Positions 28,712 to 37,552 of a stretch of 64,000 bases of DNA are shown here, piece by piece. Position numbers and translations under genes: made by a program. Each line of letters starts with the position of its first letter. Position 1 is the stretch's first letter. This DNA is from Melioribacter roseus (GTDB lineage: Bacteria > Bacteroidota > Ignavibacteria > Ignavibacteriales > Melioribacteraceae), in NCBI GenBank assembly GCA_020722065.1, contig DYLK01000008.1:22814-86813 (forward strand), in the 5' to 3' direction. The notes under the pieces were generated by a model that saw only the letters and a list, made by a program, of their open reading frames with translations, was not told the origin of the DNA and ran no database searches.

Positions 28712-31198
28712 ATGCGATTAAGAAAAGAAATAAAATCACACAAAGAAGATTCAACTCCAAAAGTTCAGGATTCAGAATTCTTTATTTCTCCTCAAAAAAA
28801 GAAGAAAATTGCTGGGCTTTTGGTTGTAATTTTTTCCTTTCTGATTATTTTAAGTATTATTTCGTATTCTCGTTACGACAAAGCTAATTTAAATTATACT
28901 TTTGGTGATTTTTTACGCATCTTTTCGCAGGAAGCAGAATTTATAACTCGTGTCGAAAGTACACATAATTTACTTGGTATTTTTGGTGCTTATATTTCAG
29001 ATTTTCTCATTAATTCTACAATTGGAGTGATGTCGCTTATTTTCCCAATTTTGCTTTTTGTTTGGGGTGTAAGTATTGTAAAAAAAGATGCAATCAAGAA
29101 TTCTTTGAAATTCTCGTATTTTCTTTTTTATAATGGATTATTGTTCTCGTTACTTTCTGGGGTGTTACGTTATTCACTAAAAATATTTCCTGATGTAAAT
29201 GAACTATCAGGTAAAGTTGGACTTTTTTTTGGAACTGGAATAAGTAGATTATTTGGCGGACTTGGAGCAATTTTATTTATTATTACACTTTTTGTAATTG
29301 TTTGGGTCATTTATTTTGATTTCAGTTTTTCGACTATTTTTGGCAAAATTCTCGAAATTTTCGGAATAGAAAAATCATCTGAAGAAAATTCTGAAAAAAA
29401 TAAAAATTCACAAGAAAGATCAGAATTAACACCGGAAATTGTTCTTCCAACCAATTCTAAACCTTACAAAGGAAAAACATTTATTACAACATTAACAGAT
29501 GTAGGTGAAACAGAAGAAGAAGTTGTAGAAAACACCGAAAAAGAGACTGTAATTAAAATCAAAAAAAATGAAAACCGCTCAAATATCAAAAATAGTGAAG
29601 AAGAATCTCAAGAATCAGAAAGTGAAGAAAAATCTCGATTAACTGATAAAATAATAATTGAATCTGTTGATGAAGATGTCGAAAAAACAATGCCGGAACA
29701 GTGGGAAGAAAAGTTAAATTACAAATACCCAACTTTAGATTTGCTTGACGATGTCCCAGACGGAGAAGTTGAAATATCTGAAGAAGAATTAAAGAGAAAT
29801 GCTGAACTTCTTAAAGAAAAACTAAAATTATTTGACATTATTATTGAAAAGATTGATGTTACTCCAGGTCCAGTTGTAACTTTGTATGAATTAGTTCCAG
29901 CGCCAAACGTTAAAATCAGCAAAATTGTAAATCTTGAAAATGATATTGCACTCGCACTTTCAGCTCGTGGAATTAGAATAATGGCTCCAATTCCAGGTAA
30001 AGGCGTAATTGGAGTTGAAATACCAAATGCAAAATCATCGCCAGTAACGGCAAAAATGATTCTTGGGCAAATGGATGTTAAAAAATATGAATTACCACTT
30101 GCTCTGGGCAAAACTATTTCAGGCGAAATTCATGTAACAGATTTAGCGAAAATGCCTCATCTTTTAATTGCTGGTGCAACTGGTGCAGGGAAAAGTGTTG
30201 GCGTTAATATGATGGTTACAACTTTACTATATTCTAAACATCCATCTGACGTAAAATTTGTGATTATCGACCCAAAAAAGATTGAACTTACGTTTTATAA
30301 ATTATTAGCCAAACATTTTCTTGCCGTTTCGCCCGATATTGATGAAGATGTTATTACAACTCCACAAAACGCTTTGCTTGTGTTAAAATCCGTTGAAATT
30401 GAAATGGATAAACGATATGATAAATTGGCTAAACTCGGAGTTAAAAATATTGTTGATTATAATAATAAAGTAGCAAATCCAAGCACTTTGCCAAAAAATA
30501 CTGAATCTATGAAGCATTATAAATTACCTTATATTGTTGTTGTAATTGATGAATTAGCAGATTTAATGATAACTTCAGGCAAAGAAGTGGAAGAGCCAAT
30601 CACAAGAATTGCTCAGCTTGCGCGTGCTGTTGGAATTCATCTTATTGTTGCAACTCAAAGACCTTCTGTTAATGTTATTACAGGAACAATTAAAGCGAAT
30701 TTCCCAGCTCGAATTGCTTATCAAACAGCTTCAAAAATCGATTCACGTACAATATTAGATGGAAAAGGAGCCGAACAACTTTTAGGTCGTGGTGATATGC
30801 TATTTCTTCCTGGTGGAATGCCAAAGCCAATGAGAATTCAAAATGCTTTTATTTCAACAGATGAAGTTGAAAAAGTAACAGAATTTATTTATAAACAGCA
30901 AGGATTTTCAAAACGTTATTTGTTACCGTCAATTTATGATAAGAAAAGAAAAGCAGATTCTAACTTTTTAACAGATATGGACCCGATGTTGCCAGAAGCC
31001 GCAAAAGTGATAATTCAAAGCCAACAAGGTTCAGTCTCGTATTTACAAAGAAAATTAAAATTAGGTTATGGCAGAGCATCTCGAATTATTGACCAACTTG
31101 AAGAAATGGGAGTTGTCGGACAACTTGAAGGAAGTAAAGGCAGAGAAGTTTTAATTTCAACAGAAGAAGAATTAGAAAGTATTTTAAGGTCGTTGTGA
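28712..31198 (+). CDS. ftsK: DNA translocase FtsK
   Basis: 828-residue division-site DNA pump. About four N-terminal membrane segments (around 33-52, 96-122, 133-155, 175-203) precede a Glu/Lys/Ser-rich linker (about 210-330). The motor domain has Walker A GATGAGKS (488-495) and Walker B IVVVIDELADLM; the C-terminal winged-helix gamma domain (about 765-828, SYLQRKLKLGYGRASRIIDQ) reads polar KOPS-like sequences. The linker is short, as is common in this group. The ATG directly follows the comB stop. Confidence 0.96.
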   Translation: MRLRKEIKSHKEDSTPKVQDSEFFISPQKKKKIAGLLVVIFSFLIILSIISYSRYDKANLNYTFGDFLRIFSQEAEFITRVESTHNLLGIFGAYISDFLINSTIGVMSLIFPILLFVWGVSIVKKDAIKNSLKFSYFLFYNGLLFSLLSGVLRYSLKIFPDVNELSGKVGLFFGTGISRLFGGLGAILFIITLFVIVWVIYFDFSFSTIFGKILEIFGIEKSSEENSEKNKNSQERSELTPEIVLPTNSKPYKGKTFITTLTDVGETEEEVVENTEKETVIKIKKNENRSNIKNSEEESQESESEEKSRLTDKIIIESVDEDVEKTMPEQWEEKLNYKYPTLDLLDDVPDGEVEISEEELKRNAELLKEKLKLFDIIIEKIDVTPGPVVTLYELVPAPNVKISKIVNLENDIALALSARGIRIMAPIPGKGVIGVEIPNAKSSPVTAKMILGQMDVKKYELPLALGKTISGEIHVTDLAKMPHLLIAGATGAGKSVGVNMMVTTLLYSKHPSDVKFVIIDPKKIELTFYKLLAKHFLAVSPDIDEDVITTPQNALLVLKSVEIEMDKRYDKLAKLGVKNIVDYNNKVANPSTLPKNTESMKHYKLPYIVVVIDELADLMITSGKEVEEPITRIAQLARAVGIHLIVATQRPSVNVITGTIKANFPARIAYQTASKIDSRTILDGKGAEQLLGRGDMLFLPGGMPKPMRIQNAFISTDEVEKVTEFIYKQQGFSKRYLLPSIYDKKRKADSNFLTDMDPMLPEAAKVIIQSQQGSVSYLQRKLKLGYGRASRIIDQLEEMGVVGQLEGSKGREVLISTEEELESILRSL

Positions 31199-31761
31199 TA
31201 CAAAGATTGTTCATTTTATTTGTAATATTTTCTTCGAATATTATCCTATCGCAAGAAAATCCAATTTTTAATGGGATGAAAAGTAAATTCCAAAATGCTG
31301 AGAATTTCTCAATTAATTTTTCATCAGAAAAAGGAAATGGAGAATATTTTTTCATCAAACCAGAAAAAGAAGTTCTGATTTTTGCAGATAATTTAATTAT
31401 TATCGAAAAAGATGAAGTTACAACTTTTAACAAAAAGCAGAATAAGCTGATTTATAGCAAAAAACAAAAAAGTATTGCTCCTTATTCGTTCAATAATATT
31501 TTAGGTTTGATAGAAAAGAATGTGAAAATTACTGAATCGAAGAATCAAATAGAACTTGATTTTTCGTCCAAAAAACAACCAAAATTTGAAAAGATAATCT
31601 TTAAACTCGATAAAAATCAATTGCCTGAAGAAATTACCATCGAAAAAAATAAAAAAAGAAACAAAATTTCGGTGAATAGAATTCAATTCAATTTGAAAAA
31701 TATTCTATCAAAAATCAAAATTGAGAAAAACGCTCAAACAAAAGTTGTGGACTTGCGATGA
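31195..31761 (+). CDS. lolA: LolA-like periplasmic lipoprotein carrier
   Basis: 188-residue exported protein: hydrophobic signal peptide (about 1-19, ending near ILSQ), then a beta-rich body with NFSSEKGNGEYFFIKPEKEV. LolA shuttles lipoproteins from inner to outer membrane. The assignment rests on size, the alternating beta pattern and position right after ftsK, a frequent arrangement in Bacteroidota-like genomes. Translation starts at GTG within a GTGA overlap with the ftsK stop. Sequence identity to classical LolA is low. Confidence 0.7.
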   Translation: MIQRLFILFVIFSSNIILSQENPIFNGMKSKFQNAENFSINFSSEKGNGEYFFIKPEKEVLIFADNLIIIEKDEVTTFNKKQNKLIYSKKQKSIAPYSFNNILGLIEKNVKITESKNQIELDFSSKKQPKFEKIIFKLDKNQLPEEITIEKNKKRNKISVNRIQFNLKNILSKIKIEKNAQTKVVDLR

Positions 31762-32804
31762 AGATTAAAAAACACATATTTAATTGGATTTTTTCAGTTA
31801 TCATAGCAGTGTTTTTCTTTACGATTGCTTTCAAAAATGTAGATTTTGACGAAATTTTGCCATATTTCTCTAAAATTGATTATCTATATTTAGTAATCTT
31901 TTTTATGCTCTACTTTTTTACAAATATTATCCGAACATTTCGTTGGAAAGTAATTATTTCAAGTGTAAAAGAAAATTCATCATTTTTAAATTTATTTACT
32001 TCAATGATGATAGGTTATGGAGTAAACTCAATTGTGCCTCGTTTGGGTGAATTTTATCGAGCATTTTTCCTTGCCAAGTGGGAAAATATATCTCGCGGAG
32101 CAATGTTTGGGACAGTAATTGTTGAGCGAATTATCGATTTAATTGCTTTGTTTTTATCCGTTTTACTCAGTATTTATTTATATGATGGCAATATTTATAT
32201 TGATATTCCTTGGTTAAAAACAGCTTTAATTTGGACGGGAACTCTAACTTTAACTTTAACACTTTTCATAATTGTGTTAGTTGTTGCTGGAGAAAGGAGT
32301 TATAGTTTTATAATTATTTTAATAAGAAGATATTCACCAACATTTGCTCAACAAACTGAATCACTTTTTGAAAAACTTGTTACTGGATTTTCAAGTATTA
32401 ACGGAAAACAAAATTTTATATACGTAATTATTTATACAATTATGATTATGTTTTTCTATGGATTAACAAGTTATGCTGGGTTTATGATTTTCCCAAGTGA
32501 ATTGGCAAATGGAGGGACAATGAAAATCGCTTGGATTTTAATGACAATTAGTGCTTTGGGCATTGTTATTCCAACTCCAGGCGGTTTGGGTTCTTATCAT
32601 GCTATTGTAATTTTTGTGCTTTCAACTTTATTTAATTTTTCAGAAGAAATAAGTGTTGCTTACGCAATCCTTACACACGCTGTTTCATATTTTGGGTTTA
32701 TTATAATTGCAATTATTTCCTATATTTTTGTAAATATTCATCGGAAAAAGAATAATTTGCCAATTTATAATTTTTGGAGCGTTTGGAAAAATGGCGATGA
32801 ATAA
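31758..32804 (+). CDS. Flippase-like integral membrane protein (LPG synthase TM/UPF0104 type)
   Basis: 348 residues with about eight hydrophobic segments and the family signatures FRWKVIISSV, GYGVNSIVPRLGEFYRAFFL, VERIIDLIALFLSV and IVIPTPGGLGSYHA. The family (PF03706, lysylphosphatidylglycerol synthase membrane region) is thought to move lipid-linked molecules across membranes. No soluble synthase domain is attached, so aminoacyl-lipid synthesis is unlikely. It overlaps lolA by 4 bp (ATGA) and the next gene by 14 bp. Confidence 0.85.
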   Translation: MKIKKHIFNWIFSVIIAVFFFTIAFKNVDFDEILPYFSKIDYLYLVIFFMLYFFTNIIRTFRWKVIISSVKENSSFLNLFTSMMIGYGVNSIVPRLGEFYRAFFLAKWENISRGAMFGTVIVERIIDLIALFLSVLLSIYLYDGNIYIDIPWLKTALIWTGTLTLTLTLFIIVLVVAGERSYSFIIILIRRYSPTFAQQTESLFEKLVTGFSSINGKQNFIYVIIYTIMIMFFYGLTSYAGFMIFPSELANGGTMKIAWILMTISALGIVIPTPGGLGSYHAIVIFVLSTLFNFSEEISVAYAILTHAVSYFGFIIIAIISYIFVNIHRKKNNLPIYNFWSVWKNGDE

Positions 32805-33447
32805 GTTCTTTTTCGTTCTTATAATATCTATAAATTCAATTTATGCTCAAGAAATTGAAAAAAAACAACTTGCAATCACTAGTGGAATGGGAATTGATTA
32901 TTCTTACGTCCCGATGGTTGTAGATTACATAAATAATAATTATGCTAACGGAAAAGTACTTTCTGAAGTTAACACGGCAGTGGAATTTTGGGGAAGTATG
33001 AATTACCCAATTTCAGATAAATTTGATGTGGAACTTGATTATGCTTATAATTATTTCAGTTATTCAGATTTTTTATTTATGGGTTCTTATTACGAATTAA
33101 GCAAAACATCAAATATCATTTCTGGTTTAATTTTGTATAAAATCCCGATTTCTAACGTCATTTTTAGATTTGGCTTAGGCGGGAATGCAAATTTTGTAAC
33201 ACTTGAAGAGAAAGTTCTTCAGAAGAATTCTGGCTCGGCAATTGGATTTGGATTAAGCGGCAAGACTGAAATGTTAGTCCCATTTTCAGAAAATACATTT
33301 GCAAGTCTTTCGACAGTTGTTCGTTATGCTTTAATTGGCACAGCAAATTCGGATAATTACATTTTTTATGATGAAGTAACTGCTAAAGAAGTTGAGTTAA
33401 ACTATCTTTCAGCAATTTTTAGAATAGGTTTACATTACAAATTTTAG
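32791..33447 (+). CDS. Outer-membrane beta-barrel protein
   Basis: About 216-218 residues with a signal peptide (NKFFFVLIISINSIYAQ) and alternating aromatic/polar strands such as KFDVELDYAYNYFSYSDF, ending in ...AIFRIGLHYKF with a C-terminal Phe as in outer-membrane barrels. Two in-frame ATGs are possible (32791 and 32797); the second gives the better signal peptide. The function is unknown. It sits between a flippase-like gene and uppP, in an envelope-oriented stretch. Confidence 0.75.
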   Translation: MAMNKFFFVLIISINSIYAQEIEKKQLAITSGMGIDYSYVPMVVDYINNNYANGKVLSEVNTAVEFWGSMNYPISDKFDVELDYAYNYFSYSDFLFMGSYYELSKTSNIISGLILYKIPISNVIFRFGLGGNANFVTLEEKVLQKNSGSAIGFGLSGKTEMLVPFSENTFASLSTVVRYALIGTANSDNYIFYDEVTAKEVELNYLSAIFRIGLHYKF

Positions 33448-33453
33448 GTTTAT

Positions 33454-34311
33454 ATGACAATATTTGAAGCAATAGTTTTGGGAATAATCCAAGGAATTAC
33501 AGAATTTCTACCAATTAGTAGCACGGGACATTTAACGGTTGCTGCTCAGTTTATGGGTTTAATTTCTGAAGAAAATCCGCAACAATGGACTTCTTTTATG
33601 GCGGTAATTCAACTTGGAACTTTGGCATCGGTTTTCATCTATTTTTGGAAAGATATTTGGGCAATTTTAAAAGATTTTATCTCAAATAATATTATTACTC
33701 GAGTGGAATTCAAAAATCAAACTGAAAATTCCAAATTAGGTTGGTTAATTATTATTGGTTCAATTCCAGTAATAATTTTTGGTTTGGGTTTCAAAGATTT
33801 TATTGAAGGAGCATTTACAAAGGATTTGTATGTGATTTCAGCAAATTTGATAATTTTTGCAATAATTCTCGCGATTGCCGAAAAAGTAGGAAAATTTAAG
33901 AAAGAAATGAACCAAATTACTTGGAAAGATTCTTTAATAATTGGAATTTTCCAAACATTTGCTCTAATTCCAGGTGCGTCTCGTTCTGGTTCAACAATAA
34001 CAGGTGGATTATTCGTTGGACTTAAAAGAGATACTGCAGCAAAATTCTCTTTTTTACTTGGAATCCCAGCAATTTTTGGAAGTGGTTTGCTTGAATTTTA
34101 TCATCAAATGGAATTTATGAACTCGTCAAACGCAACAACTTTGGCAATTGCTACAATTGTTTCGGCAATAAGCGGCTATCTTGCAATTGATTTTTTATTA
34201 AAATTCTTGAAATCAAAATCTACATACATTTTTATTTGGTATAGAATAGCAATTGCAATTGTAATTCTGCTTTTAATTTCGAATGGATTAATCAACAAAG
34301 GATATTTATGA
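33454..34311 (+). CDS. uppP: Undecaprenyl-diphosphatase
   Basis: 285-residue membrane enzyme that dephosphorylates undecaprenyl diphosphate so the lipid carrier can be reused for peptidoglycan and O-antigen. The two conserved motifs are present: GITEFLPISSTGHL (14-27, Glu17) and PGASRSGST (173-181). Several membrane segments are evident. Members of this family can give bacitracin resistance (also called bacA). It overlaps the next gene by 4 bp. Confidence 0.97.
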   Translation: MTIFEAIVLGIIQGITEFLPISSTGHLTVAAQFMGLISEENPQQWTSFMAVIQLGTLASVFIYFWKDIWAILKDFISNNIITRVEFKNQTENSKLGWLIIIGSIPVIIFGLGFKDFIEGAFTKDLYVISANLIIFAIILAIAEKVGKFKKEMNQITWKDSLIIGIFQTFALIPGASRSGSTITGGLFVGLKRDTAAKFSFLLGIPAIFGSGLLEFYHQMEFMNSSNATTLAIATIVSAISGYLAIDFLLKFLKSKSTYIFIWYRIAIAIVILLLISNGLINKGYL

Positions 34312-34919
34312 AAAAATTACTTCTTTTAGGAATTATTTTAGTATTTCAAGCATGTGCAAATTTTCAAACTGTAGATGAACAAAAAACGATAACTGACGAA
34401 AAAAAACAGGAGATACTTATGAATACAGAAAATGGCGGAAAACTTATCGCACAATTTAGAACAAATCACGGAGATTTTTCAATTCAATTGATGCCCGAAA
34501 AAGCTCCATTAACAGTTAGAAATTTTGTCGGATTGGCAGAAAAAAAATATTATGACGGAATTACTTTTCACCGTGTAATTGATAATTTTATGATTCAAGG
34601 AGGCGATCCAACAGGAACTGGCTCAAGTGGAGAATCAATTTATGGCGGAGCTTTCGGTGATGAATTTGACAAAGATTTGAATTTTACCGAGAGTGGAATT
34701 CTTGCTATGGCAAATCGTGGTCCAAACACAAATACAAGTCAGTTTTTTATAACACTTGTTCCAACTCCTTGGTTAAATCAAAAACATACAATTTTTGGAA
34801 AAGTTATTGACGGAATGGAAGTTGTCCAAAAAATTGGTAAAGTGCCAACAACAAAACCATTCGACAGACCAGTTGAAAAAGTAATAATTGAATCATTAAC
34901 TATTGAAAAAGTAAAATAA
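34308..34919 (+). CDS. Cyclophilin-type peptidyl-prolyl isomerase, probable lipoprotein
   Basis: 203 residues. An N-terminal signal with a Cys at position 16 (LVFQACANF) suggests lipid anchoring, though FQAC is a weak lipobox. From about residue 45 it is a cyclophilin: ITFHRVIDNFMIQGGDPTG carries the catalytic Arg, followed by LAMANRGPNTNTSQFFITL and HTIFGKVIDGM. It should catalyse proline isomerisation in envelope proteins. It starts within the uppP stop (ATGA). Confidence 0.92.
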   Translation: MKKLLLLGIILVFQACANFQTVDEQKTITDEKKQEILMNTENGGKLIAQFRTNHGDFSIQLMPEKAPLTVRNFVGLAEKKYYDGITFHRVIDNFMIQGGDPTGTGSSGESIYGGAFGDEFDKDLNFTESGILAMANRGPNTNTSQFFITLVPTPWLNQKHTIFGKVIDGMEVVQKIGKVPTTKPFDRPVEKVIIESLTIEKVK

Positions 34920-34921
34920 AA

Positions 34922-35959
34922 TTGGCAGAAAGCAAAACAAATCGTTCAATTGAAGAAGTTCTAAAATTTGCGGATAAAAAAAATCCATTCCCCATATATT
35001 ATTTATTTGGGAAAGATAATTTTGAAATAAATAGTAAATCTCAGAAATTACAAGAAATATTTGCAGATTTGCTTGTCTCGGATTTTGATAAAGAAGTCTT
35101 TAATTTTGATAAAAATTCAACTTTATCAGACGCATTGTTTTCTGCTTATGCTTTCCCATTTGGAAGTGAAAAAAAGATTGTAATTCTCAATAATTTTGAA
35201 TTTATTGACGAAAAGGACGAATTACTACCGTATATTGATTCTCCTCAACAATCAACAATTCTTATTATAACACATTTTAATTCCAATCTTGGAAAGTTTA
35301 AAATATACGATTCACTTCGAAAAAAAGGGTATCTGTTTGAAGCGTCGGAATTAAAATCTGCAGAATATCCAAAATGGGTTTTCAATTATTTTAAGCAGAA
35401 TGGATTTTTGCTAACTGATGAAAACACTAACTTGATTCTTGAATTGGTTGGTGAAAACAAAAACTTAATTGCATCGCATCTCCCTAAATTCCAAGATTTT
35501 TTGAATGGAAGAACAAATATTACCAAAGAAGATATTGTTACTTTAATCGCAAAAACTAAAAAATACTCTGCATTTGATGTAATTGACGCAATTGCTATCG
35601 GTGATAAAAAAAAATCTTTGATAATTGGGAATAACTTAGTTCAAAATACAACAGATTTTGTTTTGCTTCTTGGAGCTTTAAATTCTTTCTTCACACAAAC
35701 TGCGTTTGTCTTGGAATTTATTAAGCAAAAAAAATCAGATAACGAAATTATCAGTGTCGGAGGAATTTCTTACATGCAATTGAAGAAAATTAAGATGGCA
35801 AAGCAATTCCATAATGATAAAATCTTACGAAATGTATTTTCTGCTTTGATGGAGGCTGATGTTAAATTCAAAACAGGAAGCATGGAAACAAAATCTCTAT
35901 TTTATATTCTAATTTCAGAAATATTTAATTTCAATTCAGTGGAACAAATTCATAATTAA
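34922..35959 (+). CDS. holA: DNA polymerase III delta subunit
   Basis: 345-residue clamp-loader subunit that opens the sliding clamp. PFPIYYLFGKDNFEINSKSQK, the sequence around ILIITHFNSNLGKFKIYDSL and the C-terminal helical collar fit HolA, which is weakly conserved. It starts at TTG 2 bp after the preceding stop, with no ATG nearby. It is in the same operon as the envelope genes and the sigma factor. Confidence 0.85.
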   Translation: MAESKTNRSIEEVLKFADKKNPFPIYYLFGKDNFEINSKSQKLQEIFADLLVSDFDKEVFNFDKNSTLSDALFSAYAFPFGSEKKIVILNNFEFIDEKDELLPYIDSPQQSTILIITHFNSNLGKFKIYDSLRKKGYLFEASELKSAEYPKWVFNYFKQNGFLLTDENTNLILELVGENKNLIASHLPKFQDFLNGRTNITKEDIVTLIAKTKKYSAFDVIDAIAIGDKKKSLIIGNNLVQNTTDFVLLLGALNSFFTQTAFVLEFIKQKKSDNEIISVGGISYMQLKKIKMAKQFHNDKILRNVFSALMEADVKFKTGSMETKSLFYILISEIFNFNSVEQIHN

Positions 35960-35971
35960 AAGGTAGAAAGT

Positions 35972-36559
35972 TTGTTGAATCTCGATTACAAAATATTGAG
36001 CGATGAAGTGCTAATAAAAGATTTTCAAGAAAATGATAATCTTGATGCTTATCAAGAATTGGTACGAAGATACAAAGATCCGCTAACAAATTTTGTTTAT
36101 AGATTTATTGGTGATAAAGAATTAGCTGTCGATATTGTTCAGGATACAATGGTAAAATTTTATCTAAAAAAAAATTCTTATCAAACGATTGCAAAGTTTT
36201 CGACATGGTTATATACAATTGCAACAAACTTGGCTCGAAACGAATACAAAAGGAAAAGAAGAAGAACATTCCTATCTTTGAATAATGACGATTCTGAAAT
36301 TCCTTTGCAAGTTGAAGATGAAAAAATTCTATCACCCGAGAGAGAAACAGATAATAGTTTTATTGCTGAAGAAGTTCAAAAAGCATTACTTCGTGTTAAA
36401 CCAGTTTATCGAGAAATGGTGATTTTACGAGACATTGAAGGTTTTTCATACGAAGAAATTGCTGAAATGAAAAAAACTTCACTCGGAACTGTAAAATCAA
36501 GAATTAACAGAGGAAGAAATCATTTGAAAATAATGCTACAGAAATACTATGAAAAGTAA
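35972..36559 (+). CDS. ECF-type RNA polymerase sigma factor
   Basis: 195 residues. Region 2 reads NFVYRFIGDKELAVDIVQDT through FSTWLYTIATNLARNEYKRK, and region 4 contains YREMVILRDIEGFSYEEIAE and TSLGTVKSRINRGR. It belongs to the sigma-70 ECF group (RpoE-like). The start is TTG; two adjacent TTG codons (35972, 35975) are equally possible. It overlaps the next gene, a single-pass membrane protein, by 11 bp, the usual sigma/anti-sigma arrangement. Confidence 0.93.
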   Translation: MLNLDYKILSDEVLIKDFQENDNLDAYQELVRRYKDPLTNFVYRFIGDKELAVDIVQDTMVKFYLKKNSYQTIAKFSTWLYTIATNLARNEYKRKRRRTFLSLNNDDSEIPLQVEDEKILSPERETDNSFIAEEVQKALLRVKPVYREMVILRDIEGFSYEEIAEMKKTSLGTVKSRINRGRNHLKIMLQKYYEK

Positions 36560-37151
36560 AAAAATATCTGATAATGAATTACTAAACCTTCTTCAAGGTT
36601 TGCCAAAGGAGAAAGCTCCTGAAAATTTTGAATTTAACTTAATGACCAGAATTCAAAATAAACAATTTGGAAATTTACAAAAAGAGGAAAAATCAATTTT
36701 TTGGTGGATTGCGTTACCATCTGGAACTATCGTCATTTCAGCTTTCATTCTCTTTGCTGTGCTATTCAATAATTCCAAGCAAACTTCCAATTTTGTGAAT
36801 AAAACTAAAACTGTTCAAGGTAAACATGACGTAATTTATGTTGTTTTGCCTGAAGAAAATCAAATTTCAGAAAGAAAATCAATTTCAAACGAGATTTTTG
36901 TAAAAATTACGAATTCTAATCTAAATTCTTCAAAAATCAATCAAGCACTTCCATTGATCTCAAAAAATAATGTTTCATTGGATGGTTATTTAGATAAACC
37001 AATTCCCAATTCATATAATGCAACTTTAGTAAGTAGTGGAAGTAGTACAGAGCCAGTTAGAAATTTTGTTACAAAACAATCAATAAAAGTGCAAAATGAA
37101 AAAGCTAAAAAAGATTCGATAAAAGCAAAAAAGAAATTAAAAACTAAATAA
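36549..37151 (+). CDS. Probable membrane anti-sigma factor
   Basis: 200 residues with a cytoplasmic N-terminal part (about 1-45, PENFEFNLMTRIQNKQF), one membrane segment (IFWWIALPSGTIVISAFILF, about 49-70) and a Ser/Asn/Lys-rich outer part ending in a Lys-rich tail. No zinc HxxxCxxC motif is present, so it is not a ZAS-type anti-sigma. The role is inferred from the topology and the 11-bp overlap with the sigma gene. Confidence 0.65.
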   Translation: MKSKKISDNELLNLLQGLPKEKAPENFEFNLMTRIQNKQFGNLQKEEKSIFWWIALPSGTIVISAFILFAVLFNNSKQTSNFVNKTKTVQGKHDVIYVVLPEENQISERKSISNEIFVKITNSNLNSSKINQALPLISKNNVSLDGYLDKPIPNSYNATLVSSGSSTEPVRNFVTKQSIKVQNEKAKKDSIKAKKKLKTK

Positions 37152-37152
37152 A

Positions 37153-37183
37153 TTTGTTGTTTTTTGATGATTTATTATATTTG
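37153..37183 (+). promoter_or_regulatory. Bacteroidota-type promoter of rpmE
   Basis: TTTG at 37153-37156, a 19-bp spacer and TATATTTG at 37176-37183, a full match to TTTG-N19-TAnnTTTG. It gives rpmE its own transcript after the long upstream operon. Confidence 0.75.
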
Positions 37184-37216
37184 TATTCTTAAAAATTATA
37201 GGTAAAGGTGTTTATA

Positions 37217-37420
37217 ATGAAGAACGGTATTCATCCTAATTATCAGACTTGTGTTGTAACATGTGTTTGTGGAAATACTTTCACAACAAGATCTACTGCT
37301 CCTCAATTAAAATTGGAAATTTGTTCAGAATGTCATCCATTTTTTACAGGAAAACAAAAAATATTAGATTCTGCTGGAAGAGTTGAGAAATTTAATAAAA
37401 AGTATGGTTTGAAAAACTAA
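37217..37420 (+). CDS. rpmE: 50S ribosomal protein L31
   Basis: 67 residues: [10 protein letters not shown], a zinc-type set of cysteines (Cys16, Cys18, Cys37, Cys40; VTCVCG and [13 protein letters not shown]), then [11 protein letters not shown]. This is the zinc-binding C+ form of bL31. The frame is open up to GTG at 37208, but that GTG is part of the AAAGGTG ribosome-binding site; the ATG at 37217 has the right spacing and matches the usual N-terminus. Confidence 0.96.
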   Translation: MKNGIHPNYQTCVVTCVCGNTFTTRSTAPQLKLEICSECHPFFTGKQKILDSAGRVEKFNKKYGLKN

Positions 37421-37444
37421 GTTATAACAAAATACAACTTTTTG

Positions 37445-37479
37445 AAACCGTCTAATCTTTAAGATTTAGGCGGTTTTTT
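37445..37479 (+). terminator. Intrinsic terminator after rpmE
   Basis: AAACCGTCTAATCTT pairs with AAGATTTAGGCGGTTT (one G-U pair, one bulged base), followed by six T. It isolates rpmE from the large amylase-like gene. Confidence 0.85.
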
Positions 37480-37552
37480 ATTTTAAAAAATTCAAATTTT
37501 AGCAAATTTGGTTTACTATATTTCGTTATTATAAAATTAAGTGTGATGTTTT

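Noticed and set aside
37208..37216. GTG start for ribosomal protein L31
   Set aside because: This GTG is part of the AAAGGTG ribosome-binding site of the ATG at 37217, which gives the usual MKxGIHP N-terminus.
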